A DNA stretch of 64,000 nt, taken from Arthrobacter sp. 24S4-2 (GTDB lineage: Bacteria > Actinomycetota > Actinomycetes > Actinomycetales > Micrococcaceae). This document shows, piece after piece, positions 1 through 8,806 of the stretch. The DNA lies in NCBI RefSeq assembly GCF_005280255.1, contig NZ_CP040018.1, positions 3,162,001 to 3,226,000 of the forward strand, in the 5' to 3' direction. Position numbers and translations under genes: made by a program. Every line of letters begins with the position of its first letter. The first letter of the stretch is position 1. Below the pieces are notes generated by a model. It was not told where the DNA came from. It saw nothing but the letters and a program-made list of their open reading frames with translations, and searched no databases.

Positions 1-142
1 GCTCCCTGTTGTGGGCAACATCTTCGCCGTGCTGGCCACCCTGATCTGGATTGCAGTGACGTGTTTCTCCGTCGCCGCCGGAATCCACGTCAACCGCGGC
101 CAGCCGCACCGCTACGACTTCAACCTGCGCTGGATCAAGTAA
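1..142 (+). CDS. DUF4870-type small membrane protein, C-terminal end only
   Basis: The reading frame runs in from the left edge and stops at TAA 140-142, giving the last 46 residues. A hydrophobic segment (IFAVLATLIWIAVTCFSVAA) is followed by a short polar tail containing RGQPHRYDF and ending LRWIK. This tail is typical of DUF4870 (Tic20-like) membrane proteins, which have a YxF-like element after the last membrane helix. Function of the family is not known. It converges with hemW. The N-terminus lies outside the window. Confidence 0.6.
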   Translation, partial: LPVVGNIFAVLATLIWIAVTCFSVAAGIHVNRGQPHRYDFNLRWIK

Positions 143-176
143 CCGGCCGAACCGGTACCGGATAAGCCCAGCCAGG

Positions 177-196
177 CTGAGCCCGCGCCGGCTCAG
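177..196. terminator. Hairpin between the DUF4870 gene and hemW
   Basis: CTGAGCC (177-183) pairs with GGCTCAG (190-196) around a 6-nt loop, between two convergent genes. No clear T-tract on either side, so termination activity is inferred from position and stem only. The right arm overlaps the hemW stop codon. Confidence 0.4.
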
Positions 197-1422
197 TCGG
201 GAAGGAGCCTTCGGACCACGGCGTCGGCCAGCAGCCTGCCTTTGAGCGTGAGCACGAGCCGTCCCTTGAACGCCATGGCGGGATCCACCAGGCCATCGGC
301 GATGAGCCCCGCGACGGCGTGCCGTCCTGACGCTCCGAGCCCGGCAACTTCGAGTCCTGTGCTGAGCCTGGCTTCGAGCATGACCCGCTCAACGTTCCGG
401 GTTTCTGCGTCGAGCGTTTCCCGCCCGGCCGCCGGCGACGCCCCGTTTGCGAGCCTGCCCGCATAGGCGGTGGGGTGCTTGACGTTCCACCAGCGGACAC
501 CGCCCACGTGCGAATGCGCGCCGGGGCCGATCCCCCACCAGTCGTCCCCGCGCCAGTAAGCAAGGTTGTGCCGGCAGGCCTGTTCCGGGGTGCGCGACCA
601 GTTGCTGACCTCGTACCAGTGGAGGCCGGCTTCGGAGATCATCTGGTCGGCGAGCTCATATTTGGCGGCGTGGTCGTCGTCGTCGATCCCGGGAACTTCA
701 CCCCGGCGGATCTGCGCCGCAAGCTTGGTGCCGTCCTCCACGATCAGCGCGTAGGCGCTGATGTGGTCCGGTCCGTAGGACAGGGCCGTCTCGAGCGAGT
801 ACCGCCAATCCTCAAGGGACTCCCCCGGCGTTCCGTAAATAAGGTCCAGGCTGACGGCGAGTCCGGCTTCCCGTGCCCACCGAACTACCTGCGGCACGCG
901 GCTGGGCGTGTGGGTGCGGTCAAGCACCTTCAGCACATGCGGAACCGCCGACTGCATCCCGAAGGACACACGTGTGAAGCCGGCATCCGCCAGCAACTGC
1001 AGCGATTCCGGGGTGACGGAATCCGGGTTGGCTTCGGTGGTGACTTCCGCGCCGGGAATCAGCCCCCATTCGCCCACAGCCGCTGTGAGGATGCGCGCCA
1101 GGTCTTCTGCAGGGAGCAGCGTAGGCGTGCCGCCGCCGAAAAAGACTGTGCCCAGCCGGCGGTCCGGCAGCCCGCTGGCCTGCAGTGCCTTGGCGGCGAA
1201 CTCCACCTCGGCGATGGCCGTCGAGGCGTAGGCGTCCTGGGACGCCCCGCCGCCGAGTTCGGTCGCCGTGTAGGTGTTGAAGTCGCAGTAGCCGCAGCGC
1301 ACGGCGCAGAAGGGGATGTGGACGTACAGCCCGAATCCGCGCTGGTGGGCGCCGTCGGCAGCCTGCGTTGGAAGCAGGCCGTCCGACGGCGCGGGGTCAC
1401 CGAGGGGCAAAGCGCTAGGCAT
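193..1422 (-). CDS. hemW: HemW, radical SAM heme chaperone
   Basis: 409 residues, normal for HemW (formerly annotated as oxygen-independent coproporphyrinogen III oxidase-like). The radical SAM cluster motif is seen near residue 38 as HIPFCAVRCGYCDFN (CxxxCxxC with the extra Cys of the HemN/HemW family), followed by the glycine-rich SAM motif FFGGGTPTLL and the RVSFGMQS segment. HemW carries heme to respiratory enzymes rather than making it. It lies directly downstream of lepA on the same strand (36-bp gap), the usual lepA-hemW arrangement in many bacteria. The frame is intact and the long N-terminal tail before YVHIPF is common in actinobacterial members. Confidence 0.93.
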   Translation of the reverse strand: MPSALPLGDPAPSDGLLPTQAADGAHQRGFGLYVHIPFCAVRCGYCDFNTYTATELGGGASQDAYASTAIAEVEFAAKALQASGLPDRRLGTVFFGGGTPTLLPAEDLARILTAAVGEWGLIPGAEVTTEANPDSVTPESLQLLADAGFTRVSFGMQSAVPHVLKVLDRTHTPSRVPQVVRWAREAGLAVSLDLIYGTPGESLEDWRYSLETALSYGPDHISAYALIVEDGTKLAAQIRRGEVPGIDDDDHAAKYELADQMISEAGLHWYEVSNWSRTPEQACRHNLAYWRGDDWWGIGPGAHSHVGGVRWWNVKHPTAYAGRLANGASPAAGRETLDAETRNVERVMLEARLSTGLEVAGLGASGRHAVAGLIADGLVDPAMAFKGRLVLTLKGRLLADAVVRRLLPD

Positions 1423-1458
1423 TGCGGCGGCCTCCGGAGGTTCGGGCCACGTTCATCA

Positions 1459-3312
1459 CTACTTCTTCGCCTTGTCCTTGGACTCGTCCGTGGTGAGCGC
1501 TGCGATGAAGGCTTCCTGCGGCACTTCGACGCGGCCCACCATCTTCATGCGCTTCTTGCCTTCCTTCTGCTTTTCCAGGAGTTTGCGCTTGCGGGTGATG
1601 TCACCGCCGTAGCACTTGGCAAGGACGTCCTTGCGGATCGCGCGAATGCTTTCGCGGGCGATGATCCGGGAACCGATGGCCGCCTGGATGGGCACCTCGA
1701 ACTGCTGCCGGGGAATGAGTTCGCGCAGCTTGCCCGTCATCATCACACCGTAGGCATAGGCCTTGTCGCGGTGGGTGATGGCACTGAAGGCGTCCACCTG
1801 TTCACCCTGGAGCATAATGTCAACCTTCACCAGGTCGGCAACCTGATCGCCGTCGGCTTTCCAATCGAGCGAGCCGTACCCGCGGGTCTTGGACTTCAGG
1901 ATGTCGAAGAAGTCGAAGACGATTTCGGCCAGCGGGAGGCGGTACCGGATTTCCACCCGGTCCTCGGACAGGTAGTCCATGCCGCCCATAACGCCACGGC
2001 GGCTCTGGCACAGCTCCATGATGGCTCCGACAAAATCATTCGGCGCCAGGATGGTGGCGGACACCATCGGTTCCCGGACCTCGGCGACCTTGCCCGTGGG
2101 GTACTCACTGGGGTTGGTGACATGGACAACCTTCTTGTCCTCCAGCGTCACCTCGTACTCCACGTTAGGGGCTGTGGAGATCAGGTCCAGGTTGTACTCG
2201 CGCTCGAGCCGTTCACGGGTGATTTCCAGGTGCAGCAGCCCCAGGAAGCCCACGCGGAAGCCGAAGCCAAGTGCGGCTGAGGTTTCCGGCTCGTAGATGA
2301 GGGCGGCGTCGTTGAGCATCAGCTTCTCCAACGCATCGCGGAGCACCGGATAGTCGGTGCCGTCCAGCGGGTAGAGGCCGGAGAACACCATCGGCTTGGC
2401 ATCCGCATAACCGGGAAGGGACTCGGTGGCAGGCTTGGCCAGATTGGTGACGGTGTCGCCCACCTTGGACAGGCGGACGTCCTTCACACCGGTGATGAGG
2501 TAGCCCACTTCGCCGACGCCCAGGCCCTTGGAGGGGGTGGGCTCCGGGGAGCTCACGCCGATCTCGAGGAGTTCGTGGGTGGCGCGGGTGGACATCATCT
2601 GGATGCGTTCGCGCGGGTGCAGCATGCCGTCAACCACGCGGACGTAGGTGACCACGCCGCGGTAGGTGTCGTAGACGGAGTCGAAGATCATAGCGCGGGC
2701 CGGGGCGTTCGGGTCACCGACGGGGGCCGGCAGGTCTCGGACGATCTTGTCGAGCAGGACCTCGACGCCCATGCCGGTCTTGCCGGAGACACGGAGCACG
2801 TCGTCGGGGTCGCCGCCGATCAGGCTGGCGAGTTCCGCCGCGTACTTTTCGGGCTGGGCTGCCGGGAGGTCGATCTTGTTGAGGACCGGAATGATGGTGA
2901 GGTTGTTTTCCATCGCCAGGTACAGGTTGGCGAGGGTCTGGGCCTCGATGCCCTGGGCCGCGTCGACGAGCAGTACTGCACCTTCACAGGCGGCCAGCGA
3001 ACGGGAGACCTCATAGGTGAAGTCGACGTGGCCGGGGGTGTCGATCATGTTCAGCGCGTAGCTGGTGCCGTCAACTTCCCAGGGCATGCGGACAGCCTGG
3101 GACTTGATGGTGATGCCGCGCTCACGTTCGATATCCATGCGGTCCAGATACTGGGCCTTCATGTCGCGGGACTGAACGACGCCGGTGTACTGCAGCATGC
3201 GGTCGGCCAGAGTGGATTTACCGTGGTCAATGTGCGCAATGATGCAGAAGTTCCGGATGATGGCCGGATCTGTTGCGGCGGGCACCGGGGCGGTGCGGGC
3301 CATGGGAGACAC
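1459..3312 (-). CDS. lepA: Elongation factor 4 (LepA), back-translocating ribosomal GTPase
   Basis: 617 residues, full length for LepA. G1 motif AHIDHGKSTLADRM lies near residue 26, G2/G3 include RGITIKSQAV and DTPGHVDFTYEVSRSL, and G4 is NKIDL. The LepA-specific C-terminal domain is recognisable (ESIRAIRKDVLAKCYGGD, KRKLLEKQKEGKKRMK). The GTG at 3312 is preferred because AAGGACC stands about 7 nt upstream; an internal ATG four codons later is possible. EF4 binds stalled or mistranslocated ribosomes in the cytoplasm. It probably heads a short transcript with hemW. Confidence 0.95.
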   Translation of the reverse strand: MSPMARTAPVPAATDPAIIRNFCIIAHIDHGKSTLADRMLQYTGVVQSRDMKAQYLDRMDIERERGITIKSQAVRMPWEVDGTSYALNMIDTPGHVDFTYEVSRSLAACEGAVLLVDAAQGIEAQTLANLYLAMENNLTIIPVLNKIDLPAAQPEKYAAELASLIGGDPDDVLRVSGKTGMGVEVLLDKIVRDLPAPVGDPNAPARAMIFDSVYDTYRGVVTYVRVVDGMLHPRERIQMMSTRATHELLEIGVSSPEPTPSKGLGVGEVGYLITGVKDVRLSKVGDTVTNLAKPATESLPGYADAKPMVFSGLYPLDGTDYPVLRDALEKLMLNDAALIYEPETSAALGFGFRVGFLGLLHLEITRERLEREYNLDLISTAPNVEYEVTLEDKKVVHVTNPSEYPTGKVAEVREPMVSATILAPNDFVGAIMELCQSRRGVMGGMDYLSEDRVEIRYRLPLAEIVFDFFDILKSKTRGYGSLDWKADGDQVADLVKVDIMLQGEQVDAFSAITHRDKAYAYGVMMTGKLRELIPRQQFEVPIQAAIGSRIIARESIRAIRKDVLAKCYGGDITRKRKLLEKQKEGKKRMKMVGRVEVPQEAFIAALTTDESKDKAKK

Positions 3313-3536
3313 GCAGGGTCCTTACTGTTGGCATTTCCGCGGCTTTGATCAGGATGGCCGAAGCCATCGCGGGACCTGCCGCACGTGGACTTATAGTGTC
3401 CCACGTCCGGCACCCAGTCGGTGCATTGTTTGCGCGTCTCCGGTTCCGTGTAAGCGGTTGGCGGCGCCCACGGCGGCCGGGCGGTTGCGCCTCCCCTGCA
3501 ACAGTTGTGATTCCCGTTCGGCAGTATCGTTGCAGG

Positions 3537-4106
3537 ATGGCACTGAACCTGCGCTCCCTTGGCAACGCTGTCCGAACCGTCATCCGCTTCCTGGATGGGA
3601 ACCGCACCGGCCGGCCCCCTGCCGGGTCCGGCCAGGTCAGGCCCGCCCCACACCGGCCCGGTCCGGCGGGCACCCTCCCCGCACGTGAAGTCAGAGGCCC
3701 CAGCGGAAAATACCCGGGCGACTTCAAAGGCGCCGCGACCATCAAGTACGCCCCCGCCCCCAACGGCGAGCCGGAACCGGGCGAGGTGGTGTGGACGTGG
3801 GTTCCGTACGAAGAGGACCACTCGCAGGGCAAGGACCGTCCCGTGCTGCTGATCGGAAGCAGCGGGCGTTACCTGCTGGGACTCATGCTCACCAGTAAGG
3901 ACCACGACCAGGACAGCCGCAATGACGAGAACTACGTGGACATCGGCACGGGCAGCTGGGACGGGCAGCGCCGTCCCAGCGAAGCGAAACTGGACCGCAT
4001 CCTGCAGATCAGCCCGCGTGACATCCGGAGGGAAGGAGCCATCCTCGACCGCAAGCGCTTTGAGAGTGTGGCCGCAGCACTCCGTGAACGGCATGATTGG
4101 AGCTGA
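3537..4106 (+). CDS. PemK/MazF-like toxin-fold protein
   Basis: The ATG at 3537 gives 189 residues. After about 65 low-complexity, Pro/Arg-rich residues the core shows GEVVWTWVPYEEDHSQGKDRPVL (the usual N-terminal strand and loop of PemK/MazF RNases, with the conserved KxRPVL), then LTSKDHD, a GTGSWD segment and LDRILQISPRDIRREGAIL, matching the fold of the family. MazF/PemK proteins cut mRNA at short motifs. No antitoxin gene is adjacent: lepA is divergent and rpsT follows. The genus is known to carry this gene between lepA and rpsT, so it may be a housekeeping relative rather than a mobile toxin. The open frame continues 88 codons upstream, but that part has no coding character. Confidence 0.72.
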   Translation: MALNLRSLGNAVRTVIRFLDGNRTGRPPAGSGQVRPAPHRPGPAGTLPAREVRGPSGKYPGDFKGAATIKYAPAPNGEPEPGEVVWTWVPYEEDHSQGKDRPVLLIGSSGRYLLGLMLTSKDHDQDSRNDENYVDIGTGSWDGQRRPSEAKLDRILQISPRDIRREGAILDRKRFESVAAALRERHDWS

Positions 4107-4176
4107 GCCCTTCCGGCGCCGGATCTACCCGCCGTGCCGGGGATCAGGAGGATCGGCAGCATTGCATTGGGTCTGC

Positions 4177-4182
4177 TATTAT
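4177..4182 (+). promoter_or_regulatory. Possible -10 box of the rpsT promoter
   Basis: TATTAT stands about 130 bp upstream of rpsT in an otherwise GC-rich leader. No convincing -35 box at 16-18 bp spacing was found, so the assignment is tentative. The roughly 120-nt leader that would result could carry the S20 autoregulatory site known in other bacteria. Confidence 0.3.
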
Positions 4183-4312
4183 TGACAGCTGTGTGTCCGT
4201 GCAGGTCGACGGCCACTGATGGTTGGCCGCCATAGGTATCCCCACGCCGCTCAGTCAATGGCCAACCTGAAAGCCCTCTAGACCATTTCCGCATTAAAAA
4301 GAGAGTTCACAC

Positions 4313-4573
4313 GTGGCTAATATCAAGTCCCAGAAGAAGCGCATCCTCACCAACGAGAAGGCACGCCTGCGTAACAACGCAGTCAAGTCTGAGCTGAAGA
4401 CGGCCATCCGCGCCGTCAACACCGCCGTTGAGTCCACCGACAAGGATGCCGCTACTGCTGCGCTGGTTGCTGCTGGCCGAAAGCTGGATAAGGCTGTCAG
4501 CAAGGGCGTTCTTCACAAGAACAACGCCGCAAACCGCAAGTCGGCGATCTCCAAGAAGGTCAACGCACTCTAA
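4313..4573 (+). CDS. rpsT: Small ribosomal subunit protein bS20
   Basis: 86 residues with the typical S20 N-terminus (ANIKSQKKRILTNEKARLRN) and C-terminal AANRKSAISKKVNAL. Start codon is GTG. S20 binds 16S rRNA early in 30S assembly. The gene is monocistronic, closed by a strong hairpin 30 bp downstream. Confidence 0.97.
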   Translation: MANIKSQKKRILTNEKARLRNNAVKSELKTAIRAVNTAVESTDKDAATAALVAAGRKLDKAVSKGVLHKNNAANRKSAISKKVNAL

Positions 4574-4602
4574 GGTTTTCCGGTTCAACTGAACTGATGA
4601 TC

Positions 4603-4632
4603 GTGGCCGGCACCCTGTGGGGTGCCGGCCAC
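4603..4632 (+). terminator. rpsT terminator hairpin
   Basis: A 12- to 13-bp GC stem (GTGGCCGGCACC with GGTGCCGGCCAC) around a tetraloop-sized loop, 30 bp after the rpsT stop. It is followed by only a modest T-rich stretch (CATTTAAC). It probably also ends transcription from holA on the other strand. Confidence 0.75.
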
Positions 4633-4758
4633 ATCCATTTAACACAGTTCGGGTCCATGCACTTCGCGTTCACGCATTCCGGGCTTGAGCCGCCGCGGAC
4701 GGAACCCGGCCCCATTCGCGGTTCACGCTGCGCCGCACCGGCGGCGCAGCGCAGCAAG

Positions 4759-5772
4759 CTACCGGCGCACCGATGTCGCGATGACGGTGACGGCGTGTTC
4801 CACGGCGTACACCGGGTCCCGGGAGAGACCCTTCACCTGGGCATCGGCCTCGGCGGTGACCTGGATGGAGCGGACGAGGCCGTCGGGGGTCCAGCGCCGT
4901 ACGTCCCGCTGCGCCTGTTCCACGAGCCATGGCTGCATGCCCAGCTGCCTGGCGATCTGGGCGGAGGATCCCTGCGCCCCGGCCACCTTGGCGACCGTGC
5001 GGAGTTTGGCTGCCAGTGCAGCCACCAGCGGAACCGGGTCCGCACCTGTGGCGAGGGCGTGCCGGAGGGTCGAAAGCGCCAAAGGTCCGTTGCCGGCCAT
5101 GGCCGCATCGGCAACCTTGAAGGCCGTTGCCTCCACCCGGCCGCCGTAATAGCGGTCCACCATGCCCGTATCCACGGCGGTGGCGGCGTCCGCAATAAGC
5201 TGGCTGCAAGCGGCAGCGAGCTCCGACAGGTTGGCCCCCACCGCGTTGACCAGGGCGTGGACGGCCTCGGGCTCGATCCGCCGGGATGCCGCCTTAAACT
5301 CGGACACTACGAACGCCGTCTTATCCGCGTCCTTTTTCAGAGGCTGGCAATCGACCACCGGCCAGCCGGCAGTCTTGATGGCATCCAGGAGCTTCTTACC
5401 CCGGACTCCGCCCCCGTGGCGGACCACCAGCACGGCGTCGGGTTCAGGACCCGCAAGGTATTTGAGTGCATCAGCGAGGAACGCGTCATTCATCGTTTCC
5501 GCAGCCTCGACTTCGATCAGTTTGGACTCGCCAAAGAGGGAGGGGCTGACATTCATGGCCAGGGACCCGGCCTCGTAGCTCCCGGCGTTGAGCCTGGTGA
5601 TTTCCACATCGGGCTCGGCTGCGCGGACCTGGGACCTGATCCGGTCCATGGCGCGGATGCCGAGGTACTCCTCGGGCCCGCCAATCAGGACCACCAGCGC
5701 CGGCGTCACATCCCTCCAGGTGGCGGTGGCCGACGTCGCAGGCCTTGATCGTGCTTTCTGCGCAGCAGCCAC
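4759..5772 (-). CDS. holA: DNA polymerase III delta subunit (clamp loader)
   Basis: 337 residues starting at GTG 5772, preceded by GGGAGGAACC. N-terminal fold VVLIGGPEEYLGIRAMDRIR matches the delta subunit, as do MNVSPSLFGESKLIEVEAAE, VVDCQPLKKDADKTAFV, the LSELAAACSQLIADA segment and the C-terminal ALSTLRHALATGADPVPLVAALA domain. Delta opens the beta clamp in the replisome. This is the complete copy; a decayed second start lies at 45932-46185. In the normal order comEC lies immediately upstream on the same strand, as here, but that comEC is cut off at 6718. Confidence 0.93.
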   Translation of the reverse strand: MAAAQKARSRPATSATATWRDVTPALVVLIGGPEEYLGIRAMDRIRSQVRAAEPDVEITRLNAGSYEAGSLAMNVSPSLFGESKLIEVEAAETMNDAFLADALKYLAGPEPDAVLVVRHGGGVRGKKLLDAIKTAGWPVVDCQPLKKDADKTAFVVSEFKAASRRIEPEAVHALVNAVGANLSELAAACSQLIADAATAVDTGMVDRYYGGRVEATAFKVADAAMAGNGPLALSTLRHALATGADPVPLVAALAAKLRTVAKVAGAQGSSAQIARQLGMQPWLVEQAQRDVRRWTPDGLVRSIQVTAEADAQVKGLSRDPVYAVEHAVTVIATSVRR

Positions 5773-6720
5773 TCTTGGTTCCTCCCGGAGTTTGGATTAG
5801 TACCTCTAAGACTCCCACGGCGGCGGCCTGCGTCAAAGCCCGGAGACCGCCGCGGGAGACCTCTGCAGCGGTCCGCCATGCCACTCCGTCGGGATGACGC
5901 GCGAACCTGCACCCGGCGAGAGCGCGACAGCCAAGTGTCCAGGAATTCGACGGTCTTTCCATGCAGTCCAATGGCCAGGCGCCAGGTGGCGTGCGGACGG
6001 AGCCCAAGCCGCAGCACCAGCACGGTGCAGGCGGACAGCAGCACCATGGTGGCGGCACCAAGGGGCCCTTCCGGCCACTCAAGAGCCGCACCGGGAAGCG
6101 CCGCGAAGAACCTGGCAACGGCGGCGACGGCACCAGCGCAACTTCCGGCCACCGCCATGGGCACCGCTGCCGCCCATGGCGCGAGCGGCACCAACGGCAC
6201 GGCCGCGGTGCCGAGGATGGTGACGGGCGCCACGAGGGGCGCTGCCACTATGTTTGCTACCAGCGCATAGGACGAAAACTGGGGCTGCAACAGCACGATC
6301 ACGGGGCCGCAAAACAGCTGCGCGGAGAGCGGAACCGCAAGGCCCCCTGCCAACCAGCGCGGAACACCGGCCGGCAACCATTCCATGATCCACGGACCGG
6401 CCACCACAATGCCGAGCGTGGCCAGGACGGACAGCAGGAAGCTGAAACTGATCCCGAGGCCCGGGTCGGCCAGCAGGAGTCCGATCACCGCCAGGCAAAG
6501 GAAACTGAGCCCGCGGCCGGTCCTGCCGCCGGACAGGGATGCCAGCCCGATCGCACCCATGAGCGCCGCCCGGAGGACGCTGGCATCCGGGCCTACCATC
6601 AGGACAAACAATGCCAGCCCGGCCAGCGCGGCCGCGGCGGCCGGCGCCCGCGGAAAGCGGAGACTGCGTGCGGCCAGCAGCAGCGCGCCCAGGATCAGGC
6701 TGCAGTTCGCTCCAGTGAAT
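5690..6720. repeat. Left copy of the duplicated holA/comEC junction
   Basis: From the first codons of holA through the spacer (including the shared GGAGGAACCAA ribosome site) and about 900 bp of comEC, this block aligns with 46090-47085 in the same orientation. The encoded ComEC segments are clearly homologous but diverged; by eye roughly three quarters of residues match, for example FVLMVGPDASVLRA is common to both. Similarity stops abruptly at about 6720, inside the codons for GANCSL. Confidence 0.8.
5706..6718 (-). pseudogene. comEC: comEC, C-terminal competence-domain fragment (left copy, truncated)
   Basis: The frame enters from the island at about 6718 with GANCSLILGALLLAARSL and continues through the ComEC membrane domain (MGAIGLASLSGG, FLLSVLATLGIVVAGPWIMEWLP, LVAPVTILGTAAVPLVPLAPW). 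The whole N-terminal half of ComEC is missing because island DNA replaces it. The open frame runs on to 5706, over the holA start, but ComEC-like sequence ends near 5900. No metallo-beta-lactamase domain follows, as is also true of the right copy. It cannot make a DNA-uptake channel by itself. Confidence 0.8.
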
Positions 6721-6997
6721 GTTGAAACAGGAGGTGGGTCTCCTTGGAGCAGCGTTTTAGCTGGTCAACCGCGTCTTCGTGCTATCCCACGATGGAACTG
6801 GCGTGACGATCAAGCCCATCGTCCGGTAGTGAGCGGACGGTGATCAGGTCCTTGCGGGAGTCCATCTGATAGGAGATCGACTGACGAACGTTGAAAGGGG
6901 AGATGGGTGGCATAAGGCCCAAGGCACGGCCGCCAAGTGCTCTCGTGCCTAGGCAACCCGGCGACCAGCTGCGTAACCGCATCGCATGGGTTACTGA

Positions 6998-7270
6998 TCA
7001 CGCGTGCGTCTCGTTGATCCTCCGAGTAAGGTTCTCGAAGTTGCTCAGCGTGGACTGCGATAGCTTCTCGACTTTAGCGGGGCTGCGGAGAAGGATCTCC
7101 GCAGGACGCCAGTGATCGAACTTGCCGTCCAACGCCTCCAACCTCACGATCAGCCGATCGGGATGCTTAGGCGGCTCACTCGCCTTGCGCGAGGTGCCAA
7201 AGGCCTCGTTGTAAAGTCCCAGGTAGTCGCCGATGGTGAAGAGGACCTTCTGCCCGAGGAGGGCCACCAT
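6998..7270 (-). CDS. Hypothetical protein just inside the left island border
   Basis: 90 residues, beginning MVALLGQKVLFTIGDYLGLY and ending LTRRINETHA. Composition looks like a real soluble protein (balanced charges, no low-complexity bias). I do not recognise a family. After its stop, another frame (6782-6982) reads a plausible C-terminal tail containing SYQMDSRKDLITVRSLPDD, so a frameshift may separate two parts of one gene of about 160 residues spanning 6782-7270. It lies within 300 bp of the point where comEC is broken. Confidence 0.4.
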   Translation of the reverse strand: MVALLGQKVLFTIGDYLGLYNEAFGTSRKASEPPKHPDRLIVRLEALDGKFDHWRPAEILLRSPAKVEKLSQSTLSNFENLTRRINETHA

Positions 7271-7660
7271 AGACCATAGGCGTTGAAAGGCGATGCGGTT
7301 GAATTTAGGTTCAATGTGTAGTTCCTGATCCCACTGTGAGACCTTTTGCGATAGCCGCCAAGAACACGTGCTCTTGGCGGCTATGTGCTTTTTTGCGACC
7401 GGTTGCCTGGTCAGAAGGACGCCGCCAGCATTTGCGGACTAAGGAATGACCGGCCAATGTTCGAGTGGTTCGCCGGGCGCGACACTGTCGAGCGCCAGGA
7501 AGCCCAGCCATTTCTTGGGCTACAGGAGAATGCCGCACACAAAAAGGAACAACCCCCAAGGCGCCATGATAAATGCGAAGTAGGGATTTACCATGCGCGT
7601 CCTTCCGCTGGGGGCCGTGGAGGCCCCAGCGCCCAGCTCGGCGGACCCTTTTCCACAGCA
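7271..7660. other. Non-coding stretch with an orphan terminator
   Basis: No coding frame with real character was seen. It holds the strong hairpin at 7353-7383 and the leader of the small gene at 7661. Confidence 0.4.
7353..7383 (+). terminator. Strong hairpin followed by a T-tract
   Basis: AGCCGCCAAGA (7353-7363) pairs perfectly with TCTTGGCGGCT (7373-7383), with CACGTG in the apex, followed on the + strand by GCTTTTTTGCG. This is a textbook intrinsic terminator for rightward transcription, yet no rightward gene lies upstream, so it may end a small RNA or a transcript coming from lost DNA. Confidence 0.65.
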
Positions 7661-7980
7661 GTGTCTCCGGAACCGGTGAAGCTGGAAGATCTTGACTACT
7701 ATCCGGACGGCTCCCGGGTGTTGGGCCGCTACGTGCAGTGGCAGGGACGCCTGTACGACGTGGATTCCCGTGGGAACGACGTGATGAGCCGTTACCGGGA
7801 CGCCGGAGAGGTACAGCCGGGTTGGGGCGCCAACCGTGGGGCGTACGATCCCCGGTCGGAAAGGTCGACGTTCCGGCGCGTCATTCCCCGGACCGGGGCC
7901 GGAGCGTTACGGGGCTGCTGCCCTGGACCCAGATCAGCGACATCTGGCAGGAAATCAAAGAATCGCCTCTGCCCTGGTAG
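7661..7980 (+). pseudogene. Small hypothetical protein, one frameshift
   Basis: From a possible GTG at 7661 the frame reads SPEPVKLEDLDYYPDG, then GRYVQWQGRLYDVDSRGNDV and GWGANRGAYDP. Near 7885-7910 (runs CCCC and GGGG) the sensible frame changes and ends in LLPWTQISDIWQEIKESPLP before the stop at 7980. The joined product would be about 105 residues. Family not recognised. The switch is in homopolymer runs, so sequencing error is possible. Confidence 0.4.
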
Positions 7981-8047
7981 ATGCCCCGGGAAACGATGCC
8001 GGCCGCGCCCTGCCAAACAATCTCGCAAGGGAACCGAATTCCGGCCG

Positions 8048-8421
8048 TCCGAGCCTTCTCTTAGGGAGATCGCGAAGGTACCTGCATGTTCTGCGGTTAG
8101 CGACCCGTGGGGTCCGCCAAGCAGAATCCTCCTGCATTCATGTGACTCACCGACACCGTTCGGGAAAGCCCGCGGCCGCGGGGAGATTCGGCTCTTGCGC
8201 CACCGAAAAACTAGGCGTATCACTGTTAATACGTTCTTCGAAAGAAGGACGGGAACGAACAACAGGGGAACCCTTGAACGCACGGTGGATCTGATCCTCC
8301 GTGGTCTGCCGGTGACGAGGCAGGAAGCGCCAGGATTCCCGCAAGTTCGGGAGATGATGTTCGTCATAACGGAATCAAGACAGTCGAAGCCCCTTCAGCA
8401 TTGCTGGTGGGGCTTCCCCTT
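8048..8421 (+). repeat. Left arm of a 374-bp inverted repeat
   Basis: This block is repeated in opposite orientation at 31440-31813, with the same length and long exact stretches (for example AAGTTCGGGAGATGATGTTC near its inner end). It ends in a terminator-like hairpin (8386-8416). Conservation is lower in the middle third. No convincing protein is encoded: changes between copies do not favour third codon positions in any frame I compared. Confidence 0.75.
8386..8416 (+). terminator. Hairpin at the end of the left inverted-repeat arm
   Basis: GAAGCCCC pairs with GGGGCTTC around a 15-nt loop, followed by CCCTTTAC. The same hairpin closes the right arm at 31444-31474, so it is part of the repeated unit and may end a small transcript reading into the island from the left arm. 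Confidence 0.5.
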
Positions 8422-8806
8422 TACTGCCACGCCACGCACTTTCCATAGCCCCGTAATCCGGCATCCGCGACTTCAGGTCAATGACCTGGAGTCGAAGCGC
8501 GTTGTTTGCCTTCAGCGACCCCTACCTTCTCACCGGGCTCAGTGCGTCCGCTGCGGTGAGCCGCGAATCCGAGGGGTGCGACCGGGCCGCCATTGTCCAA
8601 CGATCATGATCGCGAATGGCTGCAGGAAAGAGCCGATGGGGTTATTCGCCGGGACGGGTCGGCCCTCCTTCGGAGAGGGCTCTTTCGCCCCGCACGGCTG
8701 GCCCGGGAGGGGCGGCGGAGGCCTTTTGCTCCCGAAACCCCACGGCTTGATCAAGCTTCTCGGCGCCTGACCCTGGACCCGGCCCCGTGTCGTCAGGACA
8801 TCGTGG
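8422..8806. other. No gene seen; one short inverted repeat
   Basis: An imperfect palindrome (ACTTCAGGTCA, one base, TGACCTGGAGT) lies at 8470-8492 and could be an operator or hairpin. Nothing else is recognisable before the antiporter remnant begins. Confidence 0.35.

Noticed and set aside
475..2280. 601-codon open frame antisense to hemW and lepA
   Set aside because: It is the GC-rich shadow of two intact, motif-bearing genes; its composition (His/Gly/Arg-rich) and lack of motifs show it is not coding. The same applies to 50384-52648 opposite leuS, 47100-48869 opposite comEC and 56152-57537 opposite glpD.
7385..8770. 461-codon open frame across the left inverted repeat
   Set aside because: It joins non-coding sequence, the small gene at 7661 and the repeat. 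Only 7661-7910 has protein character, and the repeat part is not conserved as protein in the other arm.
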